Below, in pieces: positions 36,068-45,550 of a DNA stretch of 64,000 nucleotides (position 1 is the stretch's first letter; every line of letters starts with the position of its first letter). A program made the position numbers and the translations under genes. Origin of the DNA: Nesterenkonia xinjiangensis (GTDB lineage: Bacteria > Actinomycetota > Actinomycetes > Actinomycetales > Micrococcaceae); contig NZ_JACCFY010000001.1 of assembly GCF_013410745.1 (NCBI RefSeq), positions 3,348,001 to 3,412,000 of the forward strand, given 5' to 3'. Under the pieces are notes generated by a model. The model did no database searches. It was not told where the DNA came from and saw only the letters and a program-made list of their open reading frames with translations.

Positions 36068-38118
36068 CAGCGGGCCTCCTCATCGGTGTCGGTGCGGGAG
36101 GGGGACGTCGCGGTCTGAGCCGTGGTGCCAGCGGACTGGCGGGCGCGGCGTGCGCGGGCCCGGCGACGCTCGGCGATGGTCATGGTGGCCAGGTCGGCAC
36201 CCTCCCCCTCGGCGTCTGGGGCGGAGCCTTCCGGTTCAGCCGGGTCCGTGCCGTCTGCCTCTGCGGTCTGGACAGGACGCGGCTCGTCAGCCTCGTCACT
36301 CTCGTCGCCGTCGTGACCGGGCGGGGCCACGGAGGAGCCCGTGTCCCTCGCTCCCGGAGCCAGTGCTGAGGAGGAGTCCGTGACGGCCGCACTCACCTCC
36401 GGCGGGGAGCCTGCGCTCGAGGGCACTGCCTCGGCCGAGACGATCTCCCGCCGAGCGAACCTCCCGGCCCCCCGGTAGAGCACGTCGACGCCCAGCTCGC
36501 GTTCGGAGAGCCCGGAGAACCGCCGACCTGCCGCGAAGAACTTCCGCCGAGCCAGCATCTGCATCACGGGATGGGTGAACAGGAACACCAGGATGACATC
36601 CAGGATGGCTGTCAGCCCGAGGGTGAAGGCGAAGCCGCGGACGTTGCCCACGGCCACCATGTACAGGACGACGGCGGCGATGACGTTGACGGCCTTCGAG
36701 GCCAGGATCGTGCGCCGAGCCCGGGCCCACCCTGATTCGACCGCTCCCGCCAGCGATCTGCCCTCGCGCAGCTCGTCCTTCACACGTTCGAAATAGACGA
36801 TGAACGAGTCAGCCGTCAGACCGATCGACACGATCAGACCGGCGATCCCGGCGAGCGAGAGGCGGTAGCCGTCCGACCAGCCGAGCAGCCCGATCGCCCA
36901 CCAGGTGAGCAGGCCGACGACGGCCAGGGAGGAGATCGTCACCAGCCCCAGGGCTCGGTACTGGAACAGTGCGTAACCGGCCACCAGGACCAGGCCGATG
37001 ATGCCCGCGAGCAGACCCATGCGGAGCTGGTCAGAACCGAGGGTGGCGGAGATCTGCTCCTCGGACTGGATCTCGAAGGTCACCGGCAGGGAGCCGTAGC
37101 GGAGCTGCTCGGAGAGCCCCCGGGCCTCCTCCTCGGAGAAGGAGCCGGAGATCTCTGCACGGCCGTCCGTGATCGGCGAGTTCATGCGCGGGGCGGAGAT
37201 GACCCGGCTGTCCATGACGATGGCGAACTGGTTGCGTGCGCCCTCCAGACCGTAGAGGCGGGAGGAGGATTCGGCGAATTCTTCGGTGCCCTCCCTGTCC
37301 AGGACCAGGTTCACCACCCATCGGCCGGTCTGCTGGCCGGTCTGGGTCTGTTCCATGCCGAAGCTTGCGTCGGAGAGGTGGGTGCCGGGCACCTCGACAG
37401 GGCCCAGCACATACTTCATCCCGGTCTCCGGGTCGCAGGTCACCATGGGGGCGTCCGATTCGGCAGCCTGGTGCTCCTCGATCGACACCTCACGACTGCA
37501 GGAGAAGTTGGCGAAGTCGGCCGCCACCTCCTGGGTGATCCAGTTGGGATCAGAGGGGTTCTCCGGATCGGCCGTCGGCTCGGGGAAGTCCTCGGGCTGG
37601 GCGGTCTCACCTTCTGGAATCTCGTCCTCAGCCACCTCCTCCTGAGCCTCGGCGGCCTCCTCCAGCTCTTCGGCCTCCTCTTCGGACAGCCCCTCCTCGA
37701 CCAGCTGGTCGACGTAGGTGGGGTCCATCTCAGCCTGGAGCACCGGGCGGAACTCCATGTCCGCGGATGCCTGGATGAGCTCACGGGTCTCGGGGTCAGG
37801 AGTTCCGGGCATCCCGACCACGACGTTCTCGGCACCCTGGGTGGCGATCTCGGCCTCGGACACACCTGATCCGTCCACACGCTGGCGGATGATCTCCACC
37901 GCCTGCTCCAACTGCTCACTGTCGAGCTGCTCGTCACCGTCCACATGGGGGGAGAGGACCATCTGTGTGCCTCCCGAGAGGTCCAGAGCCAGCAGCGGGG
38001 CCCACTGCGCACGGTCCTGGGAGACTCCGTAGGCCAGCAGGCCGCCCATCCCCAGGATGAGCACCAACAGTCCGATCAGGGCCGCGCGTGCGCGGGCCAC
38101 CGGTGTGCTTTTCGCCAT
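36067..38118 (-). CDS. secD: Protein translocase subunit SecD
   Basis: A subunit of 683 residues partnering SecF. It has an N-terminal helix (ALIGLLVLILGMGGLLAYGV), the conserved LLALDLSGGTQMVLSP, a large external domain carrying an unusually Glu-rich insertion (about 150-190), then the five-helix block with TADSFIVYFERVKDELREG. A charged, Pro/Ser-rich cytosolic tail of about 120 residues follows. The ATG at 38118 is the best candidate since the upstream frame lacks ribosome sites. A hairpin lies between yajC and this gene. Confidence 0.92.
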   Translation of the reverse strand: MAKSTPVARARAALIGLLVLILGMGGLLAYGVSQDRAQWAPLLALDLSGGTQMVLSPHVDGDEQLDSEQLEQAVEIIRQRVDGSGVSEAEIATQGAENVVVGMPGTPDPETRELIQASADMEFRPVLQAEMDPTYVDQLVEEGLSEEEAEELEEAAEAQEEVAEDEIPEGETAQPEDFPEPTADPENPSDPNWITQEVAADFANFSCSREVSIEEHQAAESDAPMVTCDPETGMKYVLGPVEVPGTHLSDASFGMEQTQTGQQTGRWVVNLVLDREGTEEFAESSSRLYGLEGARNQFAIVMDSRVISAPRMNSPITDGRAEISGSFSEEEARGLSEQLRYGSLPVTFEIQSEEQISATLGSDQLRMGLLAGIIGLVLVAGYALFQYRALGLVTISSLAVVGLLTWWAIGLLGWSDGYRLSLAGIAGLIVSIGLTADSFIVYFERVKDELREGRSLAGAVESGWARARRTILASKAVNVIAAVVLYMVAVGNVRGFAFTLGLTAILDVILVFLFTHPVMQMLARRKFFAAGRRFSGLSERELGVDVLYRGAGRFARREIVSAEAVPSSAGSPPEVSAAVTDSSSALAPGARDTGSSVAPPGHDGDESDEADEPRPVQTAEADGTDPAEPEGSAPDAEGEGADLATMTIAERRRARARRARQSAGTTAQTATSPSRTDTDEEAR

Positions 38119-38194
38119 CAGGCTCTGATCAACCTTCCGCTCGTCGGATGATCCGAGGGCCGGGCGCGGTCGCGCCGTCATGGCCCTCAGACGC

Positions 38195-38228
38195 CACAGC
38201 CCGCGCACCGGTCAGGTGGCGGGCTGTG
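38195..38228 (-). terminator. Hairpin between yajC and secD
   Basis: CACAGCCCGC at 38195-38204 pairs with 38219-38228 around a 14-base loop. It follows the yajC stop by 16 bases on the minus strand. It may attenuate read-through into secDF rather than end transcription. Confidence 0.5.
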
Positions 38229-38243
38229 CAGGGGTGCACGGGG

Positions 38244-38579
38244 TCAGCGGTCCTCGTGCTCCGAGGTCTCCTCGGAGGGGTCCTCAGAAGGCTCCTCGGA
38301 CGGTTCCTCGGGGGAGGTCGCCGGGGTGAGCACGTGCTGGACCGCCGGAAGCTGGAAGTCCACGCGGTCGCCTCCGGAGAACTCCAGGGTGACGCGCTGA
38401 CGCTCCTCGTCGCGAGCCACCACGGTCCCGACGATCCCCCCAGCGGTGACCACCTCGGCGCCCGGGACGGCGCCGCTGACGGCGGCCGACTGCGCGTCAC
38501 GCATCTTCTTCCCGCGCCGGAAGGTCATCAGCATGAAGAGCGCGAGGATGGCGATCATGATCAGAAGAAAGGGATCCAT
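38244..38579 (-). CDS. yajC: Preprotein translocase subunit YajC
   Basis: A small single-pass membrane protein of 111 residues associated with SecDF. The N-terminal helix MDPFLLIMIAILALFMLMTF is followed by RRGKKMRDAQ and the domain with VVTAGGIVGTVV. The tail is a Ser/Glu/Pro repeat (EEPSEEPSEDPSEETSE). The ATG at 38579 yields the classic N-terminus; a longer frame upstream is not supported. It lies downstream of ruvB with a 159-base gap. Confidence 0.9.
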   Translation of the reverse strand: MDPFLLIMIAILALFMLMTFRRGKKMRDAQSAAVSGAVPGAEVVTAGGIVGTVVARDEERQRVTLEFSGGDRVDFQLPAVQHVLTPATSPEEPSEEPSEDPSEETSEHEDR

Positions 38580-38738
38580 CAGAGCGCACCCCCGTCCGCC
38601 ACGTCTGCCGGGTGCATTGCGAAGACTTGAGGTTCGTTCACCGGTTGGGCCAATCTGTTCGCTCGGAGGGCAGGTCACGACTGGATGACGCGCACTGGAT
38701 GCCAGGCACCGTACGGTGCCGTTCAACCGGACAGACTA

Positions 38739-39812
38739 TCAGCTGTCCCGGCCGTTCCAGGGCCCACTCGGCGCGTCGCCCGGGATCCGTCCGCTCTGAG
38801 CGGAGTCAGGAGGGTGGAGCCCCAGGTGGCGCCAGGCGTCGTCCGTGGCGATGCGCCCGCGTGGGGTGCGGGCGAGCAGGCCTTCCCGGACGAGGTACGG
38901 CTCCGCCACGGTCTCGACCGTCTCCGTCTCCTCACCCACCAGGATGGCCAGTGTCGAGAGTCCCACCGGTCCGCCGCGGAACTTCACGCACAGCGCCTCC
39001 AACACCGCTCGGTCGAGGCGGTCCAGCCCGCGCCGATCCACCTCATAGGTGTCCAGGGCCTCTCCTGCGGCGCCGCTGTCCACCACCGCGACCCCGTGCA
39101 CCAGCGCCCAGTCGCGGACCCGACGCAGCAGCCGGTTGGCGATGCGGGGGGTCCCTCGGGAGCGTGTGGCGATCTCGGCGAATCCGGCGTCGTCGACCCT
39201 GATGTCCAGCATCCCCGCAGACCGCCGGAGCACCCGCTCCAACTCCTCGGCCGAGTAATACTCGAGATGCCCGGTGAACCCGAACCTGTCCCGCAGCGGG
39301 CCGGGCAGCAGGCCGGCACGGGTGGTGGCACCCACGAGGGTGAACGGAGGAAGCTCGAGCGGGATGGAGGTGGCACCCGCCCCCTTGCCGACGATGATGT
39401 CGACGCGGAAGTCCTCCATCGCCATGTAGAGCATCTCCTCGGCGGGACGAGACATCCGATGGATCTCATCGATGAAGAGCACCTCTCCCTCGGTGAGCGA
39501 GGAGAGGATGGCCGCGAGATCCCCGGCGTGCTGGATGGCGGGCCCCGAGGTGATGCGCAGGTGGGCGTTCATCTCGGCGGCGATGATCATCGCCAAGGTG
39601 GTCTTCCCCAGGCCGGGCGGCCCGGAGAGGAGCACGTGGTCGGAGGCCGCCTCACGGAGACGCGAGGACTCCAGCACCAGCGAGAGCTGGCCGCGGACGG
39701 TCGTCTGCCCGACGAAGTCCTCCAGCGACTTCGGACGCAGAGCGGCTTCGAGGACCTTCTCCTCAGTGGCCGGCGCGGAGCCGACGAGTTCACGCGGATC
39801 CCGATCGCTCAT
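38739..39812 (-). CDS. ruvB: Holliday junction branch-migration ATPase RuvB
   Basis: An AAA+ motor of 357 residues. Walker A is [14 protein letters not shown], Walker B is LFIDEIHR, sensor 1 is LVGATTRAG, and the winged-helix C-terminal domain carries [10 protein letters not shown] and TPRGR. The C-terminal 30 residues extend beyond the usual end. Its ATG overlaps the ruvA stop by four bases. Confidence 0.95.
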   Translation of the reverse strand: MSDRDPRELVGSAPATEEKVLEAALRPKSLEDFVGQTTVRGQLSLVLESSRLREAASDHVLLSGPPGLGKTTLAMIIAAEMNAHLRITSGPAIQHAGDLAAILSSLTEGEVLFIDEIHRMSRPAEEMLYMAMEDFRVDIIVGKGAGATSIPLELPPFTLVGATTRAGLLPGPLRDRFGFTGHLEYYSAEELERVLRRSAGMLDIRVDDAGFAEIATRSRGTPRIANRLLRRVRDWALVHGVAVVDSGAAGEALDTYEVDRRGLDRLDRAVLEALCVKFRGGPVGLSTLAILVGEETETVETVAEPYLVREGLLARTPRGRIATDDAWRHLGLHPPDSAQSGRIPGDAPSGPWNGRDS

Positions 39813-40438
39813 CGGCCGATCCCGGCGGGGGTGGAGCCGAGCATCCTCAGGGTGTGCCGCAGCACCACGGCCACCTCGGCGTCGGCGAGTTCAGGCTCTT
39901 CCCGAAGCACGCGCTCGACGGCAGACCGTGCATCCTTCTCCGTCCAGCCCAGGGAGCTCAGAGCCTCCTGCACCTGGGCGCCGGTCTCCTCGAGCCGAGA
40001 GGGCACCGTCGTGGCAGGTTCGGCCGCGGGCTGATCGATGACGAGCTTGCCGGCCAGCTCCAGCAGGATCCGTTGGGCCGTCTTCTTGCCGATCCCGGGA
40101 ACCTTGGTGAAGGCGGCGGTATCGGAGTCGGCGATCGCCTGACGCACCTCGGCGGGGACATGCACGCTCAGCACCGCCAGTGCCAGCCGCGGCCCCACTC
40201 CCGAGATCCCGAGCAGCGTCGTGAAGATCTCCCGCTCGCCGACGTCGGCGAAGCCGAACAGCAGCGGAGCGTCGTCCTGCCTGGGCACGAACGAGGTCTG
40301 CAGCCTGGTCTCCTGGCCGGGGCGAAGCTCGGCGAGCGTCTGCGGTGTGGCCGTCACCTGGAGTCCGAAGCCGGAGACCTCCACGACAGCATGGTCCAAC
40401 CCCACATGGAGCACCTCGCCCCGGATAGAAGAGATCAT
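39809..40438 (-). CDS. ruvA: Holliday junction DNA-binding protein RuvA
   Basis: A junction-binding subunit of 209 residues that loads RuvB. It begins [21 protein letters not shown] and contains two helix-hairpin-helix motifs ([16 protein letters not shown] and [19 protein letters not shown]). Domain III at the end binds RuvB. It is translationally coupled to ruvB and follows ruvC by 97 bases. Confidence 0.95.
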   Translation of the reverse strand: MISSIRGEVLHVGLDHAVVEVSGFGLQVTATPQTLAELRPGQETRLQTSFVPRQDDAPLLFGFADVGEREIFTTLLGISGVGPRLALAVLSVHVPAEVRQAIADSDTAAFTKVPGIGKKTAQRILLELAGKLVIDQPAAEPATTVPSRLEETGAQVQEALSSLGWTEKDARSAVERVLREEPELADAEVAVVLRHTLRMLGSTPAGIGR

Positions 40439-40535
40439 CGTCCACCAGTCCTGTCTTGAGCGGGTGCGCCGTCAGGAGCGGCCGATTCGGCCGACGATCG
40501 CCACGGCGCCTCGTTAGTACACATCTTCGAAGAGA

Positions 40536-41249
40536 CTACCGTCCGAGGCGGGGATCCCCGCGCCCGACGCGCCCGGCGCGGCCGCCTGCCGCTCGCCGCT
40601 CAGCATCTTTCCAAGCCTGCTGGGCGGCGGTGAGGCCGCCGGTTCTGCTCTCAGTCGCCTTCTGCAGAGCTGTTCGGGCGCCCTGATGGGTCCGGGTGCC
40701 GGCGGACATGTCCTGCCGCGTCCCGATCCCGGAGCGCCAGGCGTGGCAGATCGCGACGGCGTAGGCATCAGTGGCGTCCACCGGCTTCGGCAGCGTGGGC
40801 AGCCGCAGGATCCGCTGGACCATCCGGGCGACGGCCGCCTTGTCTGCGGCTCCGTCGTCGGTCACCGCCGCCTTGACCTCCGACGGCGTGTGCCACGCGA
40901 CCGGGATCCCCCGGGCGGCGGCCGCCGCGATGACCACTCCCGAGGCCTGGGCGGTGCCGATCACCGTGGGCGCGTTGTTCTGCGCGAAGACGCGCTCGAT
41001 GGCGAGCACATCAGGGGCATGGACGTCGAGCAGCCGCTCAGCCGCGCGCTGGATCGCGAGGATCCGCTCGGCCAGCTCCTGATCCGAGCGGGTCCCGGTG
41101 ACCTCCACATGCACTGACTCGCCGGTGCGGTCTCGGTTCATCTCCACGATCGCGAAGCCGCAGCGGGTCAGCCCCGGATCCACTCCCAGGATCCGCTGGG
41201 CGACCCGTGAGTCGCCTGCCGTGCCGCCGACGCGCGCCGATGCCGCCAT
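40536..41249 (-). CDS. ruvC: Crossover junction endodeoxyribonuclease RuvC
   Basis: A Holliday junction resolvase of 237 residues. Acidic residues of the active site are visible in RILGVDPGLTRCGFAIVE, in AIERVFAQNN, and in the C-terminal KPVDATDAYAVAICH. A basic, Gln/Arg-rich tail of about 60 residues goes beyond the usual RuvC length. The ATG at 41249 lies 13 bases after the yebC stop with a weak ribosome site; a GTG seven codons further in is the alternative. Confidence 0.93.
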   Translation of the reverse strand: MAASARVGGTAGDSRVAQRILGVDPGLTRCGFAIVEMNRDRTGESVHVEVTGTRSDQELAERILAIQRAAERLLDVHAPDVLAIERVFAQNNAPTVIGTAQASGVVIAAAAARGIPVAWHTPSEVKAAVTDDGAADKAAVARMVQRILRLPTLPKPVDATDAYAVAICHAWRSGIGTRQDMSAGTRTHQGARTALQKATESRTGGLTAAQQAWKDAERRAAGGRAGRVGRGDPRLGR

Positions 41250-41262
41250 CGCCGGACCCAGG

Positions 41263-42021
41263 TCAGCTCTCGGCGTCGAGCGCGGCCATGGTGTCCGCGC
41301 TGAGGTCGGCGTTGGTGTGGATGTTCTGCACGTCGTCGAGGTCCTCGAGCGCGTCGTGGAGCTTGAGGAATTTCTTGGCCGCCGCGAGGTCCAGATCGAC
41401 CTTGACCTCGGAGACGAACTCCACCTCATCGGAGTCGCAGGTGATCCCGGCCCCCTCGAGCGCCGTGACGACCTCTTGGAGATCCTGCGGCTCGGACTGC
41501 ACCTCGAAGGTGTCCTCGTGCTCCAGGAGCTCCTCGACGCCGGCCTCGAGGACCGCGGCGAGCACGTCATCCTCGGTGAGGCCCTCCTTGGGAACGGTGA
41601 CGACGCCCTTGCGCTGGAACATGTAGGCCACGGAACCCGGGTCCGCCACGGTGCCGCCGGAGCGGGTCACAGCCACCCGCACCTCGGAAGCCGCGCGGTT
41701 GCGGTTGTCGGTGAGGCACTCGACGAGCAGCGCAGAACCCTGCGGCCCACGCACCTCGTACATGATCTCCTCATACTCGACGGCGTCGCCGGTCAGGCCG
41801 GCCCCACGCTTGATGGCACGGTCGATGTTGTCATTGGGGACCGAGTTCTTCTTGGCCTTGGAGACCGCCAGATCCAACGCCGGGTTGCCGGCAGGGTCAG
41901 GGCCGCCGTTGCGCGCGGCGACCTCGATCTGCTTGATGTAGCGAGCGTTGATCTTGGCGCGCTTGGCGTCCACAGCAGCCTTGCGGTGCTTGGTGTTGGC
42001 CCATTTGGAGTGGCCGGCCAT
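41263..42021 (-). CDS. yebC: YebC/PmpR family protein
   Basis: A protein of 252 residues beginning [20 protein letters not shown], the family hallmark, with [12 protein letters not shown] and [19 protein letters not shown]. Homologues act as transcriptional regulators or, as shown for some members, help ribosomes through difficult proline stretches. It heads the ruvCAB block, as in most bacteria. GGAG precedes the ATG, and a TAGGCT -10 lies about 75 bases upstream. Confidence 0.94.
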   Translation of the reverse strand: MAGHSKWANTKHRKAAVDAKRAKINARYIKQIEVAARNGGPDPAGNPALDLAVSKAKKNSVPNDNIDRAIKRGAGLTGDAVEYEEIMYEVRGPQGSALLVECLTDNRNRAASEVRVAVTRSGGTVADPGSVAYMFQRKGVVTVPKEGLTEDDVLAAVLEAGVEELLEHEDTFEVQSEPQDLQEVVTALEGAGITCDSDEVEFVSEVKVDLDLAAAKKFLKLHDALEDLDDVQNIHTNADLSADTMAALDAES

Positions 42022-42096
42022 AGTTCTCCGATCTCGTCAGTCAGGGTTTCAGGGCATGGCATGTCGAGGTGACATGCGACAAGTACTCTGGGGATC

Positions 42097-42102
42097 AGCC
42101 TA
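42097..42102 (-). promoter_or_regulatory. Putative yebC-ruvCAB -10 element
   Basis: TAGGCT on the minus strand, giving a leader of about 70 bases for yebC. It lies in the gap divergent from the M3 peptidase gene. Confidence 0.45.
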
Positions 42103-42130
42103 CCGTCGACACGATCGGAAAGCAGTCGCC

Positions 42131-44281
42131 TTGAGTCACACCGCCTCCCCCGGCTCACCCCCCACCGAACGAACCGCGGACGCGGCGCCCCAGGCGTCCT
42201 CCTCCGGGGATCCCTTCGGGGAGGGGTTCCTCCTGGAACACCAGCACCCGGACCTGCGCCGGGTCTCTTCGACCGACTGGCTGCCGGCGCTGCGGGCCGG
42301 AATGGCCGATGCACGTCGGGACCTGGACCAGGTGGCCGACGACGACGCCCCCGCTGACGCGGAGAACACGCTGCGAGCCATCGGCCGCGCCGGTCGCCGG
42401 CTCACGCGCGTCCACCGGGCCTTCTCCTGTCGGTTCTCCGCAGACGGCACCGATGAGCTCCAGCAGGTTCAGGCCGAGATCGCCCCCGAGCTGGCCGCGC
42501 ACCGTGACTGGTTCCAGCTCCATGCCGGTCTGCATCGTCGTCTGCAGGAGCTCGCCGAACGTGCCGCCTCAGGAGAGACCGCCCTGAGTGAGGAGCAGTC
42601 ACGGATGCTCGGACAGCTGCTGGCGGAGGCCCAGGCGGCCGGAGCGGGTCTCGACGCAGACGCCCGGTCCGAGCTGCGTGCGCTCAACCGAGGCCTCGCC
42701 GAGGAGGAGTCCGCCTATCAGCGTCTCCAACGACGAGAAGCTGAGGAGAGCGCCGTGCTCGTGACCGATCCTGCCGCTCTCGCCGGGCTCGAAGGCGCCC
42801 CGCGGTCCTCGGCCGCTGAGGCCGCCCGCGACGCCGGCCACGCGGAGAGTCACCTGCTCCGGCTGTCCATGCCGGTCCAGCAGCCGTTGCTGGCCTTCTT
42901 GGAGGATCGCGACACCCGCCGCCGCCTCCACGAGGCCTCCGTCTCGCGCGGCACGCTGCCTGGCGAGGACGGGCGCACCACCCGACAGATCGGGGCCCGG
43001 ATCGCCGTGCTCCGAGCACGGCGGGCCCGACTGCTGGGGCACGCTCACCACCTGGACGCGGTGCTGCCGCTGCGCACCGCCCCGGACAGGAGAGGCATCG
43101 AGGAGATGCTGCGTCCGCTGGCCGAGGGCGGACTCCGACGGCTGGCCGCCGAACTGGCCGCCGTCGAATCGCACCTGCACGCTGCAGGAGAGGTCGACGG
43201 CGCACTGCAACCCTGGGACATCAGTTACGGGCTGGCCGTCGTCGCACGGGCACGTGCGGCCCGGACCGAGCCGGTCGGTGACCGCGATGACGGCTCCCTG
43301 CCGCTGGAGACCGCCCTGAGCCGGGTCTTCGAGGCGGCGCGTCGTGTCTATGGACTGCAGGTCCTCGAACGCGAGGACCTCCCGCCTTTCGTCGAGGGAG
43401 CACGGTCCTTCGAGGTGCGTGAGTCGGACGGTGCCGTGCTGGGCCTGTTCCTGCTGGACCTGCACAGCCGCCCCACCAAGGCCGGCGGTGCCTGGATGAA
43501 CTCGTTCTCTGTGGCCTCCACGCTGACCGGGGCACGCCCGGTCGTCATCAACTGTCTGAATCTGGCGCGGCCCGCTGCCGGTGACCTCCCCCGCGTCACC
43601 AGGGCTGAGCAGCGCACCCTGTTCCATGAGTTCGGGCATGCCCTGCACGGGCTGCTGGCCGAGGCAGAGTTCGAGGAGCTCTCCGGCACCGCCGTGCCGA
43701 GGGACAACGTCGAGTTCCCCTCCCAGGTCAACGAGGTCTTCGCCGAACTGTGGCGCCACTCCCCCGGCGACGCCCGGCACCACGAAGAGGGCGGCGTCCC
43801 CGGACGGGACGATCGTGAGGACATCCGGCTGTGGGGACGCGGGATGAAGACCGTCGAGCACGTGGCCGCCGTCGTGCTCGACCTGGCCTGGCACACCATG
43901 AGCGTGGAACAGGCGGAGGAGGCCGCGGAGGATCCGGAGGGGTTCGAGCGTCGGGCCCTGGCCGCCTGGGGCCTTGACCATCCCCTCGTGCCGCCGCGCT
44001 ACGGCACCGGGTTCTTCAAGCACATCTTCGCCGGCTCCGGATACGCCGCCGGCTACTACTCGTACCTCTGGGCGGAGGTTCTCGCGGCCGACGCCGCCGA
44101 CTGGTTCCGCGAGCTGATGGGTGACGAGACGGCCCTCGCACGGGCCGGGCAGCACTTCCGCCGTGAGGTGCTCAGCAGGGGCAACACCCGTGCGCCCGAG
44201 GAGTCTTTTCGCCGAGCGGTCGGGCACGCTCCCTCGATCACCCCGATGCTGCGCAGCCTGGGTATGGACGTGCCCGCCTGA
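42131..44281 (+). CDS. M3 family metallopeptidase (oligopeptidase/Dcp-like)
   Basis: A zinc oligopeptidase of about 716 residues. The active site is HEFGHALHG, with the downstream Glu supplied by the LSGTAVPRDNVEFPSQVNE stretch. Further M3 motifs are TKAGGAWMNSF and GYAAGYYSYLWAEVLAADA. It probably degrades short cytosolic peptides. The start is uncertain: TTG at 42131 is preceded by CGGAAAGC, while an ATG at 42074 in the same frame would lie ahead of the divergent yebC promoter. It abuts the pgsA stop with no spacing. No signal peptide is seen. Confidence 0.88.
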   Translation: MSHTASPGSPPTERTADAAPQASSSGDPFGEGFLLEHQHPDLRRVSSTDWLPALRAGMADARRDLDQVADDDAPADAENTLRAIGRAGRRLTRVHRAFSCRFSADGTDELQQVQAEIAPELAAHRDWFQLHAGLHRRLQELAERAASGETALSEEQSRMLGQLLAEAQAAGAGLDADARSELRALNRGLAEEESAYQRLQRREAEESAVLVTDPAALAGLEGAPRSSAAEAARDAGHAESHLLRLSMPVQQPLLAFLEDRDTRRRLHEASVSRGTLPGEDGRTTRQIGARIAVLRARRARLLGHAHHLDAVLPLRTAPDRRGIEEMLRPLAEGGLRRLAAELAAVESHLHAAGEVDGALQPWDISYGLAVVARARAARTEPVGDRDDGSLPLETALSRVFEAARRVYGLQVLEREDLPPFVEGARSFEVRESDGAVLGLFLLDLHSRPTKAGGAWMNSFSVASTLTGARPVVINCLNLARPAAGDLPRVTRAEQRTLFHEFGHALHGLLAEAEFEELSGTAVPRDNVEFPSQVNEVFAELWRHSPGDARHHEEGGVPGRDDREDIRLWGRGMKTVEHVAAVVLDLAWHTMSVEQAEEAAEDPEGFERRALAAWGLDHPLVPPRYGTGFFKHIFAGSGYAAGYYSYLWAEVLAADAADWFRELMGDETALARAGQHFRREVLSRGNTRAPEESFRRAVGHAPSITPMLRSLGMDVPA

Positions 44282-44896
44282 TCAGTGACTCTGCCGGTCC
44301 GCCTGAGCTCTGACGCTGACCATCCGTTGGACGACCGTCACGGCCGAGGCGACGGCCAGCAGGGTGAGCACTCCGAGCAGCACACCGGGGTGCAGGCCGA
44401 GCCCGGTGAAGCCGGTGAAGACCAACGTCACCACCATGCGTTCGGGCCGTTCGGCGATGCCCACGTCCGCGATGTAGCCCAGAGCCTCGGCCTTGGCGCG
44501 GACATAGGAGACCAGACCCCCGAGCAGCAGGCAGGCCGCCGCCGCCACCCCGATCCACGGCTGGTCTCCTCCCGTGAAGAACCAGATCAGGAGCCCGAGG
44601 AACACGGCGCCGTCCTGGACACGGTCCAGGGTGGAGTCCAGGAAGCCGCCCAACGGCGAGGTGCGATCGCTCAGGCGGGCCATGAGACCGTCGACGAGGT
44701 CCGAGAAGATGAACAGAGTGATGAACACGGTCCCCCAGAAAAGCTCCCCCAACGGGTAGAGCACCAGGGCTCCCAGACTCACCCCGAGGGTGCCGATGAT
44801 GGTGACCGCGTTCGGCGTCACTCCCATCCTGATCAGCAGCCGCGCGAGCGGGGTGAACAGGGAGGCGAAGAGGTTGCGGGCGTGTCTGTTCAGCAT
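44282..44896 (-). CDS. pgsA: CDP-alcohol phosphatidyltransferase (phosphatidylinositol phosphate synthase, PgsA1-like)
   Basis: An integral membrane enzyme of 204 residues with the CDP-alcohol phosphotransferase signature DLVDGLMARLSDRTSPLGGF followed by LDSTLDR. It begins LNRHARNLFASLFTPLARLL and has about six membrane helices. In actinobacteria this gene follows thrS and a HIT gene and makes phosphatidylinositol phosphate, the first step to inositol lipids. Its ATG overlaps the HIT stop (TGATG). The acyltransferase and pimA genes that usually follow are absent here. Confidence 0.9.
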   Translation of the reverse strand: MLNRHARNLFASLFTPLARLLIRMGVTPNAVTIIGTLGVSLGALVLYPLGELFWGTVFITLFIFSDLVDGLMARLSDRTSPLGGFLDSTLDRVQDGAVFLGLLIWFFTGGDQPWIGVAAAACLLLGGLVSYVRAKAEALGYIADVGIAERPERMVVTLVFTGFTGLGLHPGVLLGVLTLLAVASAVTVVQRMVSVRAQADRQSH

Positions 44897-45540
44897 CAGG
44901 CCTCACCCTCCTCGACCCGGGCCCGGGGATCCCGCTCGCTGCGGGCCTGCTGCTCGGCGAAGCTGTGGGCGGCGTCGTCCCAGACGTCGTGAAGCATGCG
45001 GTGGGTCTCCCCCAGGGTCTGTGCCATGTTCTTGGTCTGGGCGATGATCGGCAGGAAGTTCCCGTCCCCGCCCCAGCGCGGCACCACATGCTGGTGCAGG
45101 TGGGCCGAGATGCCGGCGCCGCCGTCCTTGCCCTGATTCAGCCCCAGGTTGAACCCTCCGGGGGCCGCGACGGTGCGCAGGGCCACCATCGCCACCTGGG
45201 AGAGCCGGATGAACTCCTGGGACTCCGCGAGGGTGAGATCCGTGAGGTCGGGGACATGCCGGTAGGGGCACACCAGCAGATGCCCGGGGTTGTACGGGTA
45301 GAGGTTGAGCAGCACGTAGCAGTGGTGGCCCCGGTGGACGATGAGGGACTCATCGTCGGAGCGCCTCGGCCCGACGCAGAACGGGCAGTCCTCAGCCCCT
45401 GAGACCTGGTCCTGGCCGCGCCGCATGTAGGCGATGCGGTGGGGGTTCCAGAGCCGCTGAAACGCATCGGGCACGCCGGCGAGAGGAAAGTCATCCGTCT
45501 CTGCGTCAGCACCGCCGGCGACGTCCCGCTCCTGGTCCAT
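44896..45540 (-). CDS. HIT family nucleotide hydrolase/phosphorylase
   Basis: A HIT-domain protein of about 214 residues with the histidine triad HLHQHVVPRW. It also has the N-terminal CPFC zinc-binding pair (with further ligands expected downstream) and the LLNLYPYNPGHLLVCPYRH stretch. This is the actinobacterial Ap4A phosphorylase-like subgroup that sits between thrS and pgsA. The start is either ATG at 45540 or the GTG directly before it. It follows thrS by only a few bases and is coupled to pgsA. Confidence 0.9.
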   Translation of the reverse strand: MDQERDVAGGADAETDDFPLAGVPDAFQRLWNPHRIAYMRRGQDQVSGAEDCPFCVGPRRSDDESLIVHRGHHCYVLLNLYPYNPGHLLVCPYRHVPDLTDLTLAESQEFIRLSQVAMVALRTVAAPGGFNLGLNQGKDGGAGISAHLHQHVVPRWGGDGNFLPIIAQTKNMAQTLGETHRMLHDVWDDAAHSFAEQQARSERDPRARVEEGEA

Positions 45541-45550
45541 CACGAGAAGC

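Noticed and set aside
36067-38118. Glu-rich stretch in SecD as a possible foreign insertion or frameshift.
   Set aside because: The frame is continuous, and variable acidic insertions in this external domain are common in actinobacterial SecD.
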